From Gordonia sediminis (GTDB taxonomy: Bacteria; Actinomycetota; Actinomycetes; Mycobacteriales; Mycobacteriaceae), in contig RZUM01000004.1 in the NCBI GenBank assembly GCA_004193205.1, positions 372,001 to 436,000 of the forward strand: a stretch of DNA of 64,000 bases. The letters run 5' to 3'. This document shows, piece by piece, positions 56,572 through 64,000 of this stretch (position 1 is its first letter; the number at the start of each line of letters is the position of its first letter). The translations under genes were made by a program, and so were the position numbers. The notes beneath the pieces are model-generated. The model ran no database searches and was not told the origin of the DNA. It was given only the letters and a program-made list of their open reading frames with translations.

Positions 56572-58023
56572 TCAGCTGGCCGTGGCCTCGCCGGCGTCGA
56601 GATCGAGGCGGTGCCCCGTGGAGCGGACCCGGGCGATCGCCCGCATTTTGTTCACCGCGTCGAGTGCGGCGACCTTGTAGCCCTCGGCGAGCGTCGGATA
56701 GTTGAAGACCGCGTCCACCAGGTAGTCGACCGTGCCGGACAAGCCCATCACGGTCTGACCGATGTGCACCAGTTCGGCGGCGTTGCTGCCGAACGCGTGT
56801 ACCCCGAGCAGCGTGCGATCCTCGGCGTGCACCAGCAATTTCAGCAGCCCGTAGGAGTCGCCCATGATGGCGCCGCGCGCGAGTTCGCGATACCTCGCCA
56901 CCCCGACCTCGAACGGGATGTTCGCCGCGGTCAACTGGTCCTCGGTGCGCCCGACGAAACTGATCTCCGGGATCGCGTAGATGCCGATGGGCTGTAGGTC
57001 GGCGTCGGTCGCACCGACCGGTTCGTCGAAGGCGTGGTAGGCGGCCCGCCGCCCCTGTTCCATGGACGTAGCGGCGAGCGCCGGAAAACCGATGATGTCG
57101 CCGACGGCGTAGATGTGCTCGATTTCGGTGCGGAAGTTCTCGTCCACCTTGAGCCGGCCACGCGAATCGGCGGTCAGTCCGGCCGCCTCGACCTGCAGTT
57201 CGTCGGAGACGCCTTGCCGCCCGGCCGAATACAACACGGTGTCCGCCGGGATCTTCTTGCCGGATTCCAGGATGGTGAGCGTCCCCGACGGATGGGTCTC
57301 GACCGTCTTGACGTGTTCACCGAACCGGAACGTCACCCCGCGCTCGCGGAGCTGATATTGGAGGGCCTCCACGATCTCCCGATCGCAGAAGTCGAGCATC
57401 GTCGGCCGCTGCTCGATGACCGTGACCTTGCTGCCGAGCGCGGCGAACATCGACGCGTATTCGATGCCGATCACCCCGGCACCGACGACGACCATCGATC
57501 CGGGGACCCGATCGAGATTCAGGATCTGATCGGAGTCGACGACGGTCGTGCCGTCGAAATCGACACTGGACGGACGGGCCGGCCGGGTGCCGACCGCGAT
57601 GACGAAATGATCTGCGGTGACCCGCTTGAGGTCCCCGGTGGCGTCCTCGATGGCGATCTCGTGGTCGCCGACGAACGACGCGCTGCCGATGAACATCGTC
57701 ACCGAGTTGCGCGACAGCTGACTCTGGATGACGTCGATCTCCTTGCCGACGACGTGCATCGTTCGGGCGGACAGATCGGTGACGGTGATATCCGATTTCA
57801 GCCGATAGGACTGCCCGTAGAGCTCGCGCTGGTTGAGTCCGGTCAGGTAGAGGACCGCCTCCCGCAACGTCTTGGACGGGATCGTGCCGGTGTTGATGCA
57901 GACCCCGCCGACCATGTCCCGGCGCTCGACGATCGCGGCGCGTTTGCCGAGTTTGGCGGCAGCGATCGCGGCCTTCTGTCCGGCGGGGCCGGAGCCGATG
58001 ACGACGATGTCGAAATGATTCAC
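56572..58023 (-). CDS. sthA: Soluble pyridine nucleotide transhydrogenase SthA
   Basis: Flavoprotein that passes hydride between NADPH and NAD+. FAD motif [13 protein letters not shown], second Rossmann motif [16 protein letters not shown]-binding [13 protein letters not shown]. In place of the disulfide of lipoamide dehydrogenases it has [18 protein letters not shown], with Thr for the second cysteine, the hallmark of the Si-specific transhydrogenase. 483 residues, normal. Balances NADPH and NADH. Confidence 0.93.
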   Translation of the reverse strand: MNHFDIVVIGSGPAGQKAAIAAAKLGKRAAIVERRDMVGGVCINTGTIPSKTLREAVLYLTGLNQRELYGQSYRLKSDITVTDLSARTMHVVGKEIDVIQSQLSRNSVTMFIGSASFVGDHEIAIEDATGDLKRVTADHFVIAVGTRPARPSSVDFDGTTVVDSDQILNLDRVPGSMVVVGAGVIGIEYASMFAALGSKVTVIEQRPTMLDFCDREIVEALQYQLRERGVTFRFGEHVKTVETHPSGTLTILESGKKIPADTVLYSAGRQGVSDELQVEAAGLTADSRGRLKVDENFRTEIEHIYAVGDIIGFPALAATSMEQGRRAAYHAFDEPVGATDADLQPIGIYAIPEISFVGRTEDQLTAANIPFEVGVARYRELARGAIMGDSYGLLKLLVHAEDRTLLGVHAFGSNAAELVHIGQTVMGLSGTVDYLVDAVFNYPTLAEGYKVAALDAVNKMRAIARVRSTGHRLDLDAGEATAS

Positions 58024-58158
58024 GGTGGCTGTCTCCGCTCGATGGGTACGCGAACGGGCGTCAATGCCCAGAGATCAGTCTCACCCGCAGCGCCGTCGGG
58101 CACGACTCGAAAGCGCAGGGTTTAGACGGGATTTAACATCACCGGAATCTTCGGGTCC

Positions 58159-59097
58159 TCACCGCGTCGTCAGGCGCACTCCAATGCCATGTCCGCGCAC
58201 CATAAAACCGGCGAAGGTCGCGCACACCTGCAACCACCCGGCCAGCGACTCACAGCCGGTGGTCTCGGGATCGGTGACGGGTGCGTGGCGGTAGGGTTCG
58301 CGCGCGTAGGACGTATGCCGTCCACCGGACCGGTTGCGGACCACAAGGCTGCGCCAGACGATGGCGCCCGGTAGGTAGCCGAGCACCTCGCGCAGCGCCG
58401 AACACAGCCGCACCACATCGCGGCGCATCTGCGCCGGCCCCAACCTTGTTCGGGAAGCGTTCTGGAAAGTATTGCTACGCAGCATGTTCCAGAGCGCCGA
58501 CGCCCAGTCGCCGAGCCGCCCGAACGCCATCGCGGCGGTCAGGTCGGCGACATCCCGCAGCAGCGAGTCAGAACTCGCGTTGCAGATCGCGTCGTCCGGT
58601 GTACCGACCCAATGCGCCGGAATCCCTGGTGGCAACTCGGGTCCCGGGCCGGCCAGGCCCCAGCCGGCGCATCCAGTGACCGCACCCGGCGGCTGATGCG
58701 GATCGGCGACGAAGCCGATCGCCGACACCCGCTCGAGCACCGGGTCGCCAACCCGCCACAGGTCGTGCAGGGTGTTGCGGATGACCACCGCGCCCTGCGA
58801 GTATCCGATCAGCATGACCGGGCCGACCGTGTCGTCGAGAGCGCGCCGCAAGTTACGGCCGCCCTGGGTCAGCGACCGCACATAGCTCATCCCGTCCAGG
58901 CGGGGTGCGGGGCCGTAGCTGGCCGGATAGGCCACCCACCGGGAGTCGAATCGTTCGTCGAGGGCGGCCGTGACACCGGCGAGCATCCCACTCACCGATG
59001 TGCGCGTGTCATCGACCGACGACTCCCCCGTACCGCCGACCGCCAACACGGTGATCCGGGGTTCGGCCGGCTCCGGTGATTGTGTCCCCACACGCAT
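58159..59097 (-). CDS. Cutinase/LysB-like serine hydrolase
   Basis: A 312-residue alpha/beta hydrolase starting at ATG 59095-59097 (MRVGTQSPEPAEPRITVLAVGGTGES). The nucleophile elbow is LIGYSQGAVV, and GTPDDAICNAS is placed as the cutinase aspartate region, with a late histidine beyond. FVADPHQPPG also occurs. No signal peptide is seen from this start. It resembles cutinase-family and LysB-type esterases acting on cell-envelope esters; the substrate is not clear. Open frame upstream is not conserved. Confidence 0.75.
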   Translation of the reverse strand: MRVGTQSPEPAEPRITVLAVGGTGESSVDDTRTSVSGMLAGVTAALDERFDSRWVAYPASYGPAPRLDGMSYVRSLTQGGRNLRRALDDTVGPVMLIGYSQGAVVIRNTLHDLWRVGDPVLERVSAIGFVADPHQPPGAVTGCAGWGLAGPGPELPPGIPAHWVGTPDDAICNASSDSLLRDVADLTAAMAFGRLGDWASALWNMLRSNTFQNASRTRLGPAQMRRDVVRLCSALREVLGYLPGAIVWRSLVVRNRSGGRHTSYAREPYRHAPVTDPETTGCESLAGWLQVCATFAGFMVRGHGIGVRLTTR

Positions 59098-59176
59098 GAC
59101 CCCATGGTCCCCGGCCGCGGTGTGGACGGCCACGGAAGCGACTGAGTGTCGGCTGTGATGTGCGACTCCCGGCCCG

Positions 59177-59980
59177 TCAGCGCTGACAGTTCGGGCACCA
59201 ATAGAGCTTGCGCCCGTCGAGCTCGCCGATCGCCACCGAGGCCCCACAGATCCGGCACGGCTCGCCGTGACGTCGATAGACGTAGGTGCGCGGACGATCA
59301 GCGGCATACGACGGTGCGCCGTGGTCGTCCTCGGGACGGACGACGTGCATGCGACCACGACGCACGCCGACCTTCATCAACGCCACGAGGTCCGACCAGA
59401 TCTCGTCGAACTCCGGCCTCGAGATCGCCCGTCCTTCCCGATGCGGATCGATCCCGGCGCGAAAGAGCACCTCGGCGCGGTAGACGTTGCCGACCCCTGC
59501 GATCACCCGCTGATCCATCAACAGTGCACCGATCGGCCGGCGCGACCGGCAGATCGCCGCCCACGCCCGCTCCGGCTCGGCATCGGAACGCAGCGGATCC
59601 GGGCCGAGCCGGGCGACCAGCGCCTCGAGGTCGGCGGGGGTGTAGAGCTCGCAGGCGGTCGGCCCCCGCAGGTCGGTACCCATCTCGGTGCCCTCGATCC
59701 GCAGACGCACCTGTCCCACCGGCTCCCCCATCGGCGTCGGCAACTCCGCGAAGGCCCCGTAGAGGCCCAGATGAACGTGCAGCATCCGCCGTTGCCCGCG
59801 CGGGCCGTAGTGCTGGATGAGGTGTTTGCCCCACGCCTCGGCCTTGGCGAACACCAGCCCGTCGAGTGCGGCGGCACCGTCGGCGAAGCGGCCCTGCGGG
59901 CTGGTCACACGCACCGGTCGACCGCCGAACACGCGCTGTTGGCGACGGGCGAGACGGTGGAGGGTATGTCCTTCGGGCAC
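59177..59980 (-). CDS. nei: Endonuclease VIII-like DNA glycosylase Nei
   Basis: Excises oxidised pyrimidines. N-terminus MPEGHTLHRLARR with Pro2/Glu3 is the Nei form (Fpg has MPELPEVE), H2TH region VIAGVGNVYRAEVLF, and a C-terminal zinc finger CRICG...CPNC. 267 residues. Equivalent to Rv2464c and, as there, next to rpiB. The window thus holds both Fpg and Nei. Confidence 0.92.
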   Translation of the reverse strand: MPEGHTLHRLARRQQRVFGGRPVRVTSPQGRFADGAAALDGLVFAKAEAWGKHLIQHYGPRGQRRMLHVHLGLYGAFAELPTPMGEPVGQVRLRIEGTEMGTDLRGPTACELYTPADLEALVARLGPDPLRSDAEPERAWAAICRSRRPIGALLMDQRVIAGVGNVYRAEVLFRAGIDPHREGRAISRPEFDEIWSDLVALMKVGVRRGRMHVVRPEDDHGAPSYAADRPRTYVYRRHGEPCRICGASVAIGELDGRKLYWCPNCQR

Positions 59981-60003
59981 GGTCGACGACGACCCGGCCG
60001 GCC

Positions 60004-60480
60004 TCAGTCCTGTCCGGGAACCGGCGGCGCCTCATGGGTGCGCTCGTAGGTGTCGAGGATGTCGATACGCCGCTGATGGCGGGCCTCCTCGGACCATGGG
60101 GTCGAGATGAAGGCGTCGACGATGGCAAGTGCTTCCTCGGGAGTGTGCATACGTCCGCCGATACCGATCAGCTGAGCATTGTTGTGTTGACGCGCCAACT
60201 GGGCGGTCTCCACGCTCCACGCCAATGCGCAACGCGCACCCGGCACCTTGTTGGCGGCGATCTGTTCCCCGTTTCCACTGCCGCCCAACACGATGCCGAG
60301 GCTGCCCGGATCGGCGACGGTGCGAGACGCGGCGTCGATGCAGAACGCCGGGTAGTCGTCCTGGGCGTCGTAGACGTGAGCGCCGCAGTCGACGACGTCA
60401 TGTCCGGCGGCCTTCAGATGGTCGGCGATCGTATTCTTCAATTCGAATCCGGCATGGTCGGCACCGAGGTAGACACGCAT
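60004..60480 (-). CDS. rpiB: Ribose-5-phosphate isomerase B
   Basis: Interconverts ribose 5-phosphate and ribulose 5-phosphate. MRVYLGADHAGFELK and GIVLGGSGNGEQIAANKV are signature; the glutamate in GNGEQ is the catalytic base in the mycobacterial type, replacing the cysteine of E. coli RpiB. The ATG at 60478-60480 lies 6 bp after a TATAGT -10 hexamer, so its transcript is probably leaderless. 158 residues. Confidence 0.95.
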   Translation of the reverse strand: MRVYLGADHAGFELKNTIADHLKAAGHDVVDCGAHVYDAQDDYPAFCIDAASRTVADPGSLGIVLGGSGNGEQIAANKVPGARCALAWSVETAQLARQHNNAQLIGIGGRMHTPEEALAIVDAFISTPWSEEARHQRRIDILDTYERTHEAPPVPGQD

Positions 60481-60486
60481 GGCGTC

Positions 60487-60495
60487 ACTATAGAT
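60487..60495. promoter_or_regulatory. Shared bidirectional -10 element, rpiB/M48
   Basis: ACTATAGAT reads TATAGAT on the plus strand, 8 bp before the GTG at 60503, and TATAGT on the minus strand, 6 bp before the rpiB ATG at 60480. Both genes would start at or within a base or two of their transcripts' 5' ends. Only 22 bp separate the two start codons. Confidence 0.6.
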
Positions 60496-60502
60496 TGGTC
60501 GT

Positions 60503-61510
60503 GTGGACGCACAATCGCCGATCCCCAACGTCCCCGGAGTCGCCGACTCCGCCCCGTCCGACCGCCCCGCCCCGGAGCCGGGTGCGTTCTGGCTGCCGCC
60601 GGCGCCCTACGCGATGCGTCCGCGGCTACATCCATGGGAGATCCCGATGCTGGTGATGGTCATCGCGGCCACACTGCTCGGTTACCTGCTGATCATCATG
60701 CTGGTGGTGCTCGGCGACTTCAGCGACATCTTCCTGGCGCTGCTCGCCGCACCGCTGATCCTGATGCTGATCCGCGGCCTGACGTATGCGAGTCCCCGGG
60801 TGAACGGCGTGCAGATGACGCCCACGCAGTTCCCCGAGGGCCACCGGATGGTCGTGGAGGCAGCCGCGAGGTACGGCCTGGAGTACGTTCCCGACGCCTA
60901 CGTGGTGCTCGGTAACGGCATGATCAACGCGTTCGCGTCCGGCCACGGATTCCGACGTTACGTCGTCGTCTACTCGGACCTGTTCGAGGTGGGCGGTCGA
61001 GCGCGAAACCCGGACGCACTCGAGTTCATCATCGGACACGAGATCGGGCACATCGCGGCCGGGCACACGTCGTACTGGCGTCAGCTTGCCACCGGCGTGG
61101 GGATGAGCATCCCGTTCCTCGGGTCGGCGCTGTCGCGTGCGCAGGAGTACACGGCCGACAACTACGGCTACTACACGCGCCCGTCGGGTGCGCCCGGTGT
61201 GATCGGAGTGCTCGCGGCCGGAAAGTACATGCTCTCCGCAGTGGATTTCGACCAGTTCGCCGACCGCGCCACCCATGAACGGGGCGTCTTCACGTGGGCG
61301 GTCAACTCCTTGGCCTCCCATCCGGTGCTCACCTGGCGCGCGGCCGCGCTGCGTGACCGCTCGCGCGCGGGCGCGATGCTGTTCCGGCCGAAAACGATCG
61401 TGCGCGGCGTCGGCAGCGGGAACGTGACGCCGATCTCACCGCCGGAGCATCCCGCCGCGCTGCCGGCCGGCTCGATGCCCAACGGGCTGCAGATGCCGCC
61501 GAAGATCTGA
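60503..61510 (+). CDS. M48-family membrane metalloprotease
   Basis: A 335-residue zinc protease. Two hydrophobic helices (about 50-70 and 76-92) anchor it, followed by a catalytic domain with IIGHEIGHIAAGH (HEIGH) and, downstream, RAQEYTADNYGYY carrying the third ligand Glu. It resembles M48B HtpX-like quality-control proteases. GTG start; likely leaderless from the promoter shared with rpiB. C-terminal 40 residues are Pro-rich and low complexity. Confidence 0.9.
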   Translation: MDAQSPIPNVPGVADSAPSDRPAPEPGAFWLPPAPYAMRPRLHPWEIPMLVMVIAATLLGYLLIIMLVVLGDFSDIFLALLAAPLILMLIRGLTYASPRVNGVQMTPTQFPEGHRMVVEAAARYGLEYVPDAYVVLGNGMINAFASGHGFRRYVVVYSDLFEVGGRARNPDALEFIIGHEIGHIAAGHTSYWRQLATGVGMSIPFLGSALSRAQEYTADNYGYYTRPSGAPGVIGVLAAGKYMLSAVDFDQFADRATHERGVFTWAVNSLASHPVLTWRAAALRDRSRAGAMLFRPKTIVRGVGSGNVTPISPPEHPAALPAGSMPNGLQMPPKI

Positions 61511-61529
61511 GCGGGACCCTTGGTGGTGC

Positions 61530-62165
61530 TCAGTCGAACTGCGGGCCCTCGGAACGGCTGCGCTTGAGTTCGTAGAAGTGCGGGTAGGACGCCAGCGCGA
61601 CCGCGCCGTCCCACACCGTGCCCGCGGTCTCGCCGCGCGGAATCCGCGACAGCACCGGGCCGAAGAAGGCGACGCCGTTGACGTGGATCGTCGGGGTCCC
61701 GACGTCGTCGCCGACCTTGTCCATTCCCTCGTGATGGCTGGTCCGGATCCAGTCGTCGAACTCGTCGGTTTCCGCGGCCGACGCCAGCGCCGCATCCAGG
61801 CCCAGTTCCACCAGCGATTCGGCGATGACCCGGTCGAGGTCCGAGATGGCCTTGTCGTGGATACGGGTGCCCATCGCGGTGTAGATCGGCCCCAGGATCT
61901 CATCCCCGACCTGGGCGACCGCGGCCGCGATGACCCGCACCGGGCGCCAGGCGTCCTTGAGCTTTTCGCGATATTCGTCCGGGATGTCCTTGTTCTCGTT
62001 CAGGACGGCGAGGCTCATCAGGTGGAAGTTGACGTCTATCGGGCGCACCTGCTCGGCCTCGAGGATCCATCGCGACGTGATCCAGCACCACGGGCACAGC
62101 GGGTCGAACCAGAAGTCCACACGATCCTGTTCCCGGTTCGGGGCCGCTTGCGGTTCTGCCGACAT
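61530..62165 (-). CDS. DsbA-fold mycothiol-dependent reductase (Rv2466c-like)
   Basis: A 211-residue thioredoxin-fold protein with FDPLCPWCWIT (Cys24-Pro-Trp-Cys27) and a helical insertion, and GTPTIHVNG with the cis-proline. It matches Rv2466c, the mycothiol-dependent nitroreductase of M. tuberculosis, in motif, length and position between rpiB and pepN. The ATG at 62163-62165 follows AAAGGACG. No signal peptide, so cytosolic. Confidence 0.88.
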   Translation of the reverse strand: MSAEPQAAPNREQDRVDFWFDPLCPWCWITSRWILEAEQVRPIDVNFHLMSLAVLNENKDIPDEYREKLKDAWRPVRVIAAAVAQVGDEILGPIYTAMGTRIHDKAISDLDRVIAESLVELGLDAALASAAETDEFDDWIRTSHHEGMDKVGDDVGTPTIHVNGVAFFGPVLSRIPRGETAGTVWDGAVALASYPHFYELKRSRSEGPQFD

Positions 62166-62295
62166 ATGCACGTCCTTTCGTTGAGCTAACAAGTTGAGCT
62201 AACAAACTATGCCGGTAGGTACAACCGGATTCCCGCGCGGGCATTCCCGATAAGCTGACAACGAATCGTGATCCGAGAGGCTGGATGTTCCGACT

Positions 62296-64000
62296 GTGAC
62301 TGCTCCCAATCTGACCCGAGACCAGGCACGTGAGCGTGCCGCGACGATCGGCGTCGACAACTACTCGATCGAACTCGACCTCACCGACGGCAACGGGGCG
62401 CCCGGCGTCGAGACCTTCCGGTCGGTGACCACCGTGACGTTCACCGCGACGCCGGGGGCGGAGACCTTCATCGACCTGGTCGCACCCGACCTGGTCTCGG
62501 CGACACTCAACGGTACCGACCTCGACGTATCCGATTTCGACGAGTCGGTCGGCATCGCGCTGCCGTCACTGGCCGCCGAGAACACCCTCACCGTCGTCGC
62601 CGACTGCGCCTATTCGAACACCGGTGAGGGGCTGCACCGATTCGTCGACCCGACCGACGAATCGGTCTACCTCTACTCGCAGTTCGAGACGGCCGACGCC
62701 AAGCGCATGTTCGCGTGCTTCGACCAGCCCGACCTGAAGGCCACCTACACGATCACCGTCACCGCTCCCGAGGACTGGAAGGTGATCTCCAACGCTGCGG
62801 TGGTGAACACCGCCGCCGCCGAGCCCGGCATCCATCGGTTCCGCGAGACACCACTGATGAGCACCTATCTCGTCGCGCTCATCGCCGGCCCATACGCCGA
62901 GTGGACCGACGCCTACAGCGACGATCACGGCACGATCCCGCTCGGCATCTACTGCCGGGCCTCGCTTGCCGAGCATATGGACGCCGAACGACTGTTCAAC
63001 GAGACCAAGCAGGGATTCGGCTTCTATCACAAGAACTTCGGCATCCCGTATGCCTTCGGCAAGTACGACCAGCTCTTCGTACCCGAGTTCAACGCGGGCG
63101 CCATGGAGAACGCCGGAGCCGTCACCTTCTTGGAGGACTACGTCTTCCGGTCGCGGGTCACCAAGTACCTCTACGAACGTCGCGCCGAGACGGTGCTGCA
63201 CGAGATGGCGCACATGTGGTTCGGCGACCTGGTCACCATGCAGTGGTGGGATGACCTGTGGCTCAACGAATCCTTCGCCACCTTCGCGTCTGTGCTGTGC
63301 CAGTCGGAGGCAACCGAGTACACCAGTGCGTGGACGACGTTCGCGAACGTCGAGAAGTCCTGGGCGTATCGACAGGACCAGCTACCGTCCACCCACCCGG
63401 TGGCCGCGGACATCCCCGACATTGCCGCGGTCGAGGTCAACTTCGACGGCATCACCTACGCCAAGGGCGCGTCGGTGCTCAAGCAGCTCGTCGCCTACGT
63501 CGGACTCGAGGATTTCCTCGCCGGCCTCCGCGACTACTTCTCAGCCCACAGGTTCGGGAACGCCTCGTTCTCGGATCTCCTTGACGCACTGGAGAAGTCA
63601 TCGGGACGTGACCTGTCCGACTGGGGCAGTCAGTGGCTGCGGACCACCGGGATCAACGTCATGCGCCCGGACTTCGACGTCGATGGCGAGGGCAAGTTCA
63701 CCCGGTTCACCGTCGTCCAGGACGGCGCGGCGCCGGGTGCCGGCGAGACGCGAGTTCACCGCCTCCGGGTGGGGGTGTATGACGACGATGGTTCGGGCGC
63801 ACTCGAACGGGTGAAAAGTGTGGAGCTCGACGTCGAGGGTGATCGCACGGACGTGCCAGAGCTGGTCGGAGTGGGGCGCGGCGCGCTGATCCTGCTCAAC
63901 GACGACGATCTCACCTATGCCTCGGTTCGCCTCGACCCGCAGTCCCTGTCCACCGCCACCTCCCGGATCGGCGACATCGCCGACTCGATGCCACGCACAT
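62296..64000 (+). CDS. pepN: Aminopeptidase N, partial (3' end beyond window)
   Basis: M1 zinc aminopeptidase. The visible 568 residues start at GTG 62296 (TAPNLTRDQARERA). GAMEN (268-272) recognises the N-terminus of substrates; HEMAHMWFGDL (His302, His306) with Glu325 in LWLNESFA binds zinc. The C-terminal ERAP1-like domain begins near the window edge and is cut. Equivalent to Rv2467 and divergent from the reductase gene. Confidence 0.96.
   Translation, partial: MTAPNLTRDQARERAATIGVDNYSIELDLTDGNGAPGVETFRSVTTVTFTATPGAETFIDLVAPDLVSATLNGTDLDVSDFDESVGIALPSLAAENTLTVVADCAYSNTGEGLHRFVDPTDESVYLYSQFETADAKRMFACFDQPDLKATYTITVTAPEDWKVISNAAVVNTAAAEPGIHRFRETPLMSTYLVALIAGPYAEWTDAYSDDHGTIPLGIYCRASLAEHMDAERLFNETKQGFGFYHKNFGIPYAFGKYDQLFVPEFNAGAMENAGAVTFLEDYVFRSRVTKYLYERRAETVLHEMAHMWFGDLVTMQWWDDLWLNESFATFASVLCQSEATEYTSAWTTFANVEKSWAYRQDQLPSTHPVAADIPDIAAVEVNFDGITYAKGASVLKQLVAYVGLEDFLAGLRDYFSAHRFGNASFSDLLDALEKSSGRDLSDWGSQWLRTTGINVMRPDFDVDGEGKFTRFTVVQDGAAPGAGETRVHRLRVGVYDDDGSGALERVKSVELDVEGDRTDVPELVGVGRGALILLNDDDLTYASVRLDPQSLSTATSRIGDIADSMPRT

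Overview
The window looks like chromosome of a high-GC actinobacterium of the order Mycobacteriales, most like Gordonia or a close relative; the genus is an inference. Gene order matches two conserved blocks of Mycobacterium tuberculosis: trmD-rimM-khpA-rpsP ... ffh-glnD-glnB-amt-ftsY-smc-acyP-osmC-mutM-rnc-DUF177-sepIVA (about Rv2906c-Rv2927c), and proB-obg-rpmA-rplU-rne-ndk-DUF4233-folC-valS ... clpX-clpP2-clpP1-tig ... nei-rpiB-dsbA-like-pepN (about Rv2439c-Rv2467). Most genes lie on the minus strand in tightly coupled operons with GTGA/ATGA overlaps.

Layout. 1-19183 (minus): tRNA and rRNA maturation with ribosomal protein genes, an amidohydrolase, the SRP pair ffh/ftsY, the nitrogen-sensing amt-glnB-glnD operon, smc, and repair and RNA-processing genes ending at the DivIVA-like septation gene. 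19377-28926: an accessory island (next paragraph). 29119-31298 (minus): coaD, a nitronate monooxygenase-like gene and rsmD. 31479-33840 (plus): ectABC for ectoine, without a visible ectD. 33869-34801: a sirtuin. 34774-49696 (minus): proB, obgE, rpmA, rplU, a large RNase E, ndk, a small secreted protein, DUF4233, folC, valS, mobA and clpX. 50021-53013 (minus): clpP2, clpP1, tig. 53066-53435: tRNA-Pro and tRNA-Gly, followed by a short degenerate stretch. 53978-64000: a zinc-ribbon miniprotein, secreted lipase, L,D-transpeptidase, transhydrogenase, cutinase-like hydrolase, Nei, RpiB, an M48 protease, a DsbA-like reductase and a partial aminopeptidase N.

The standout is the island at 19.4-28.9 kb. 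It encodes a complete, apparently self-contained sigma-54 system: an RpoN protein with Region I, core-binding domain, HTH and RpoN box; a -24/-12 promoter (GG-N10-GC) just downstream of rpoN; a seven-gene operon behind it (two paralogous acidic glycine-zipper proteins, a HEVGH metalloprotease, two unknown proteins, a PLP-fold enzyme and a TIM-barrel amidohydrolase); and a convergent AAA+ activator carrying the sigma-54-contacting GAFTGA loop. Sigma-54 is generally regarded as absent from Actinobacteria, so this is unexpected. The island sits between sepIVA and coaD, the interval that holds the PDIM/PGL lipid locus in M. tuberculosis. The biological output of the operon cannot be told from sequence alone; membrane-active or proteolytically processed peptides are one possibility.
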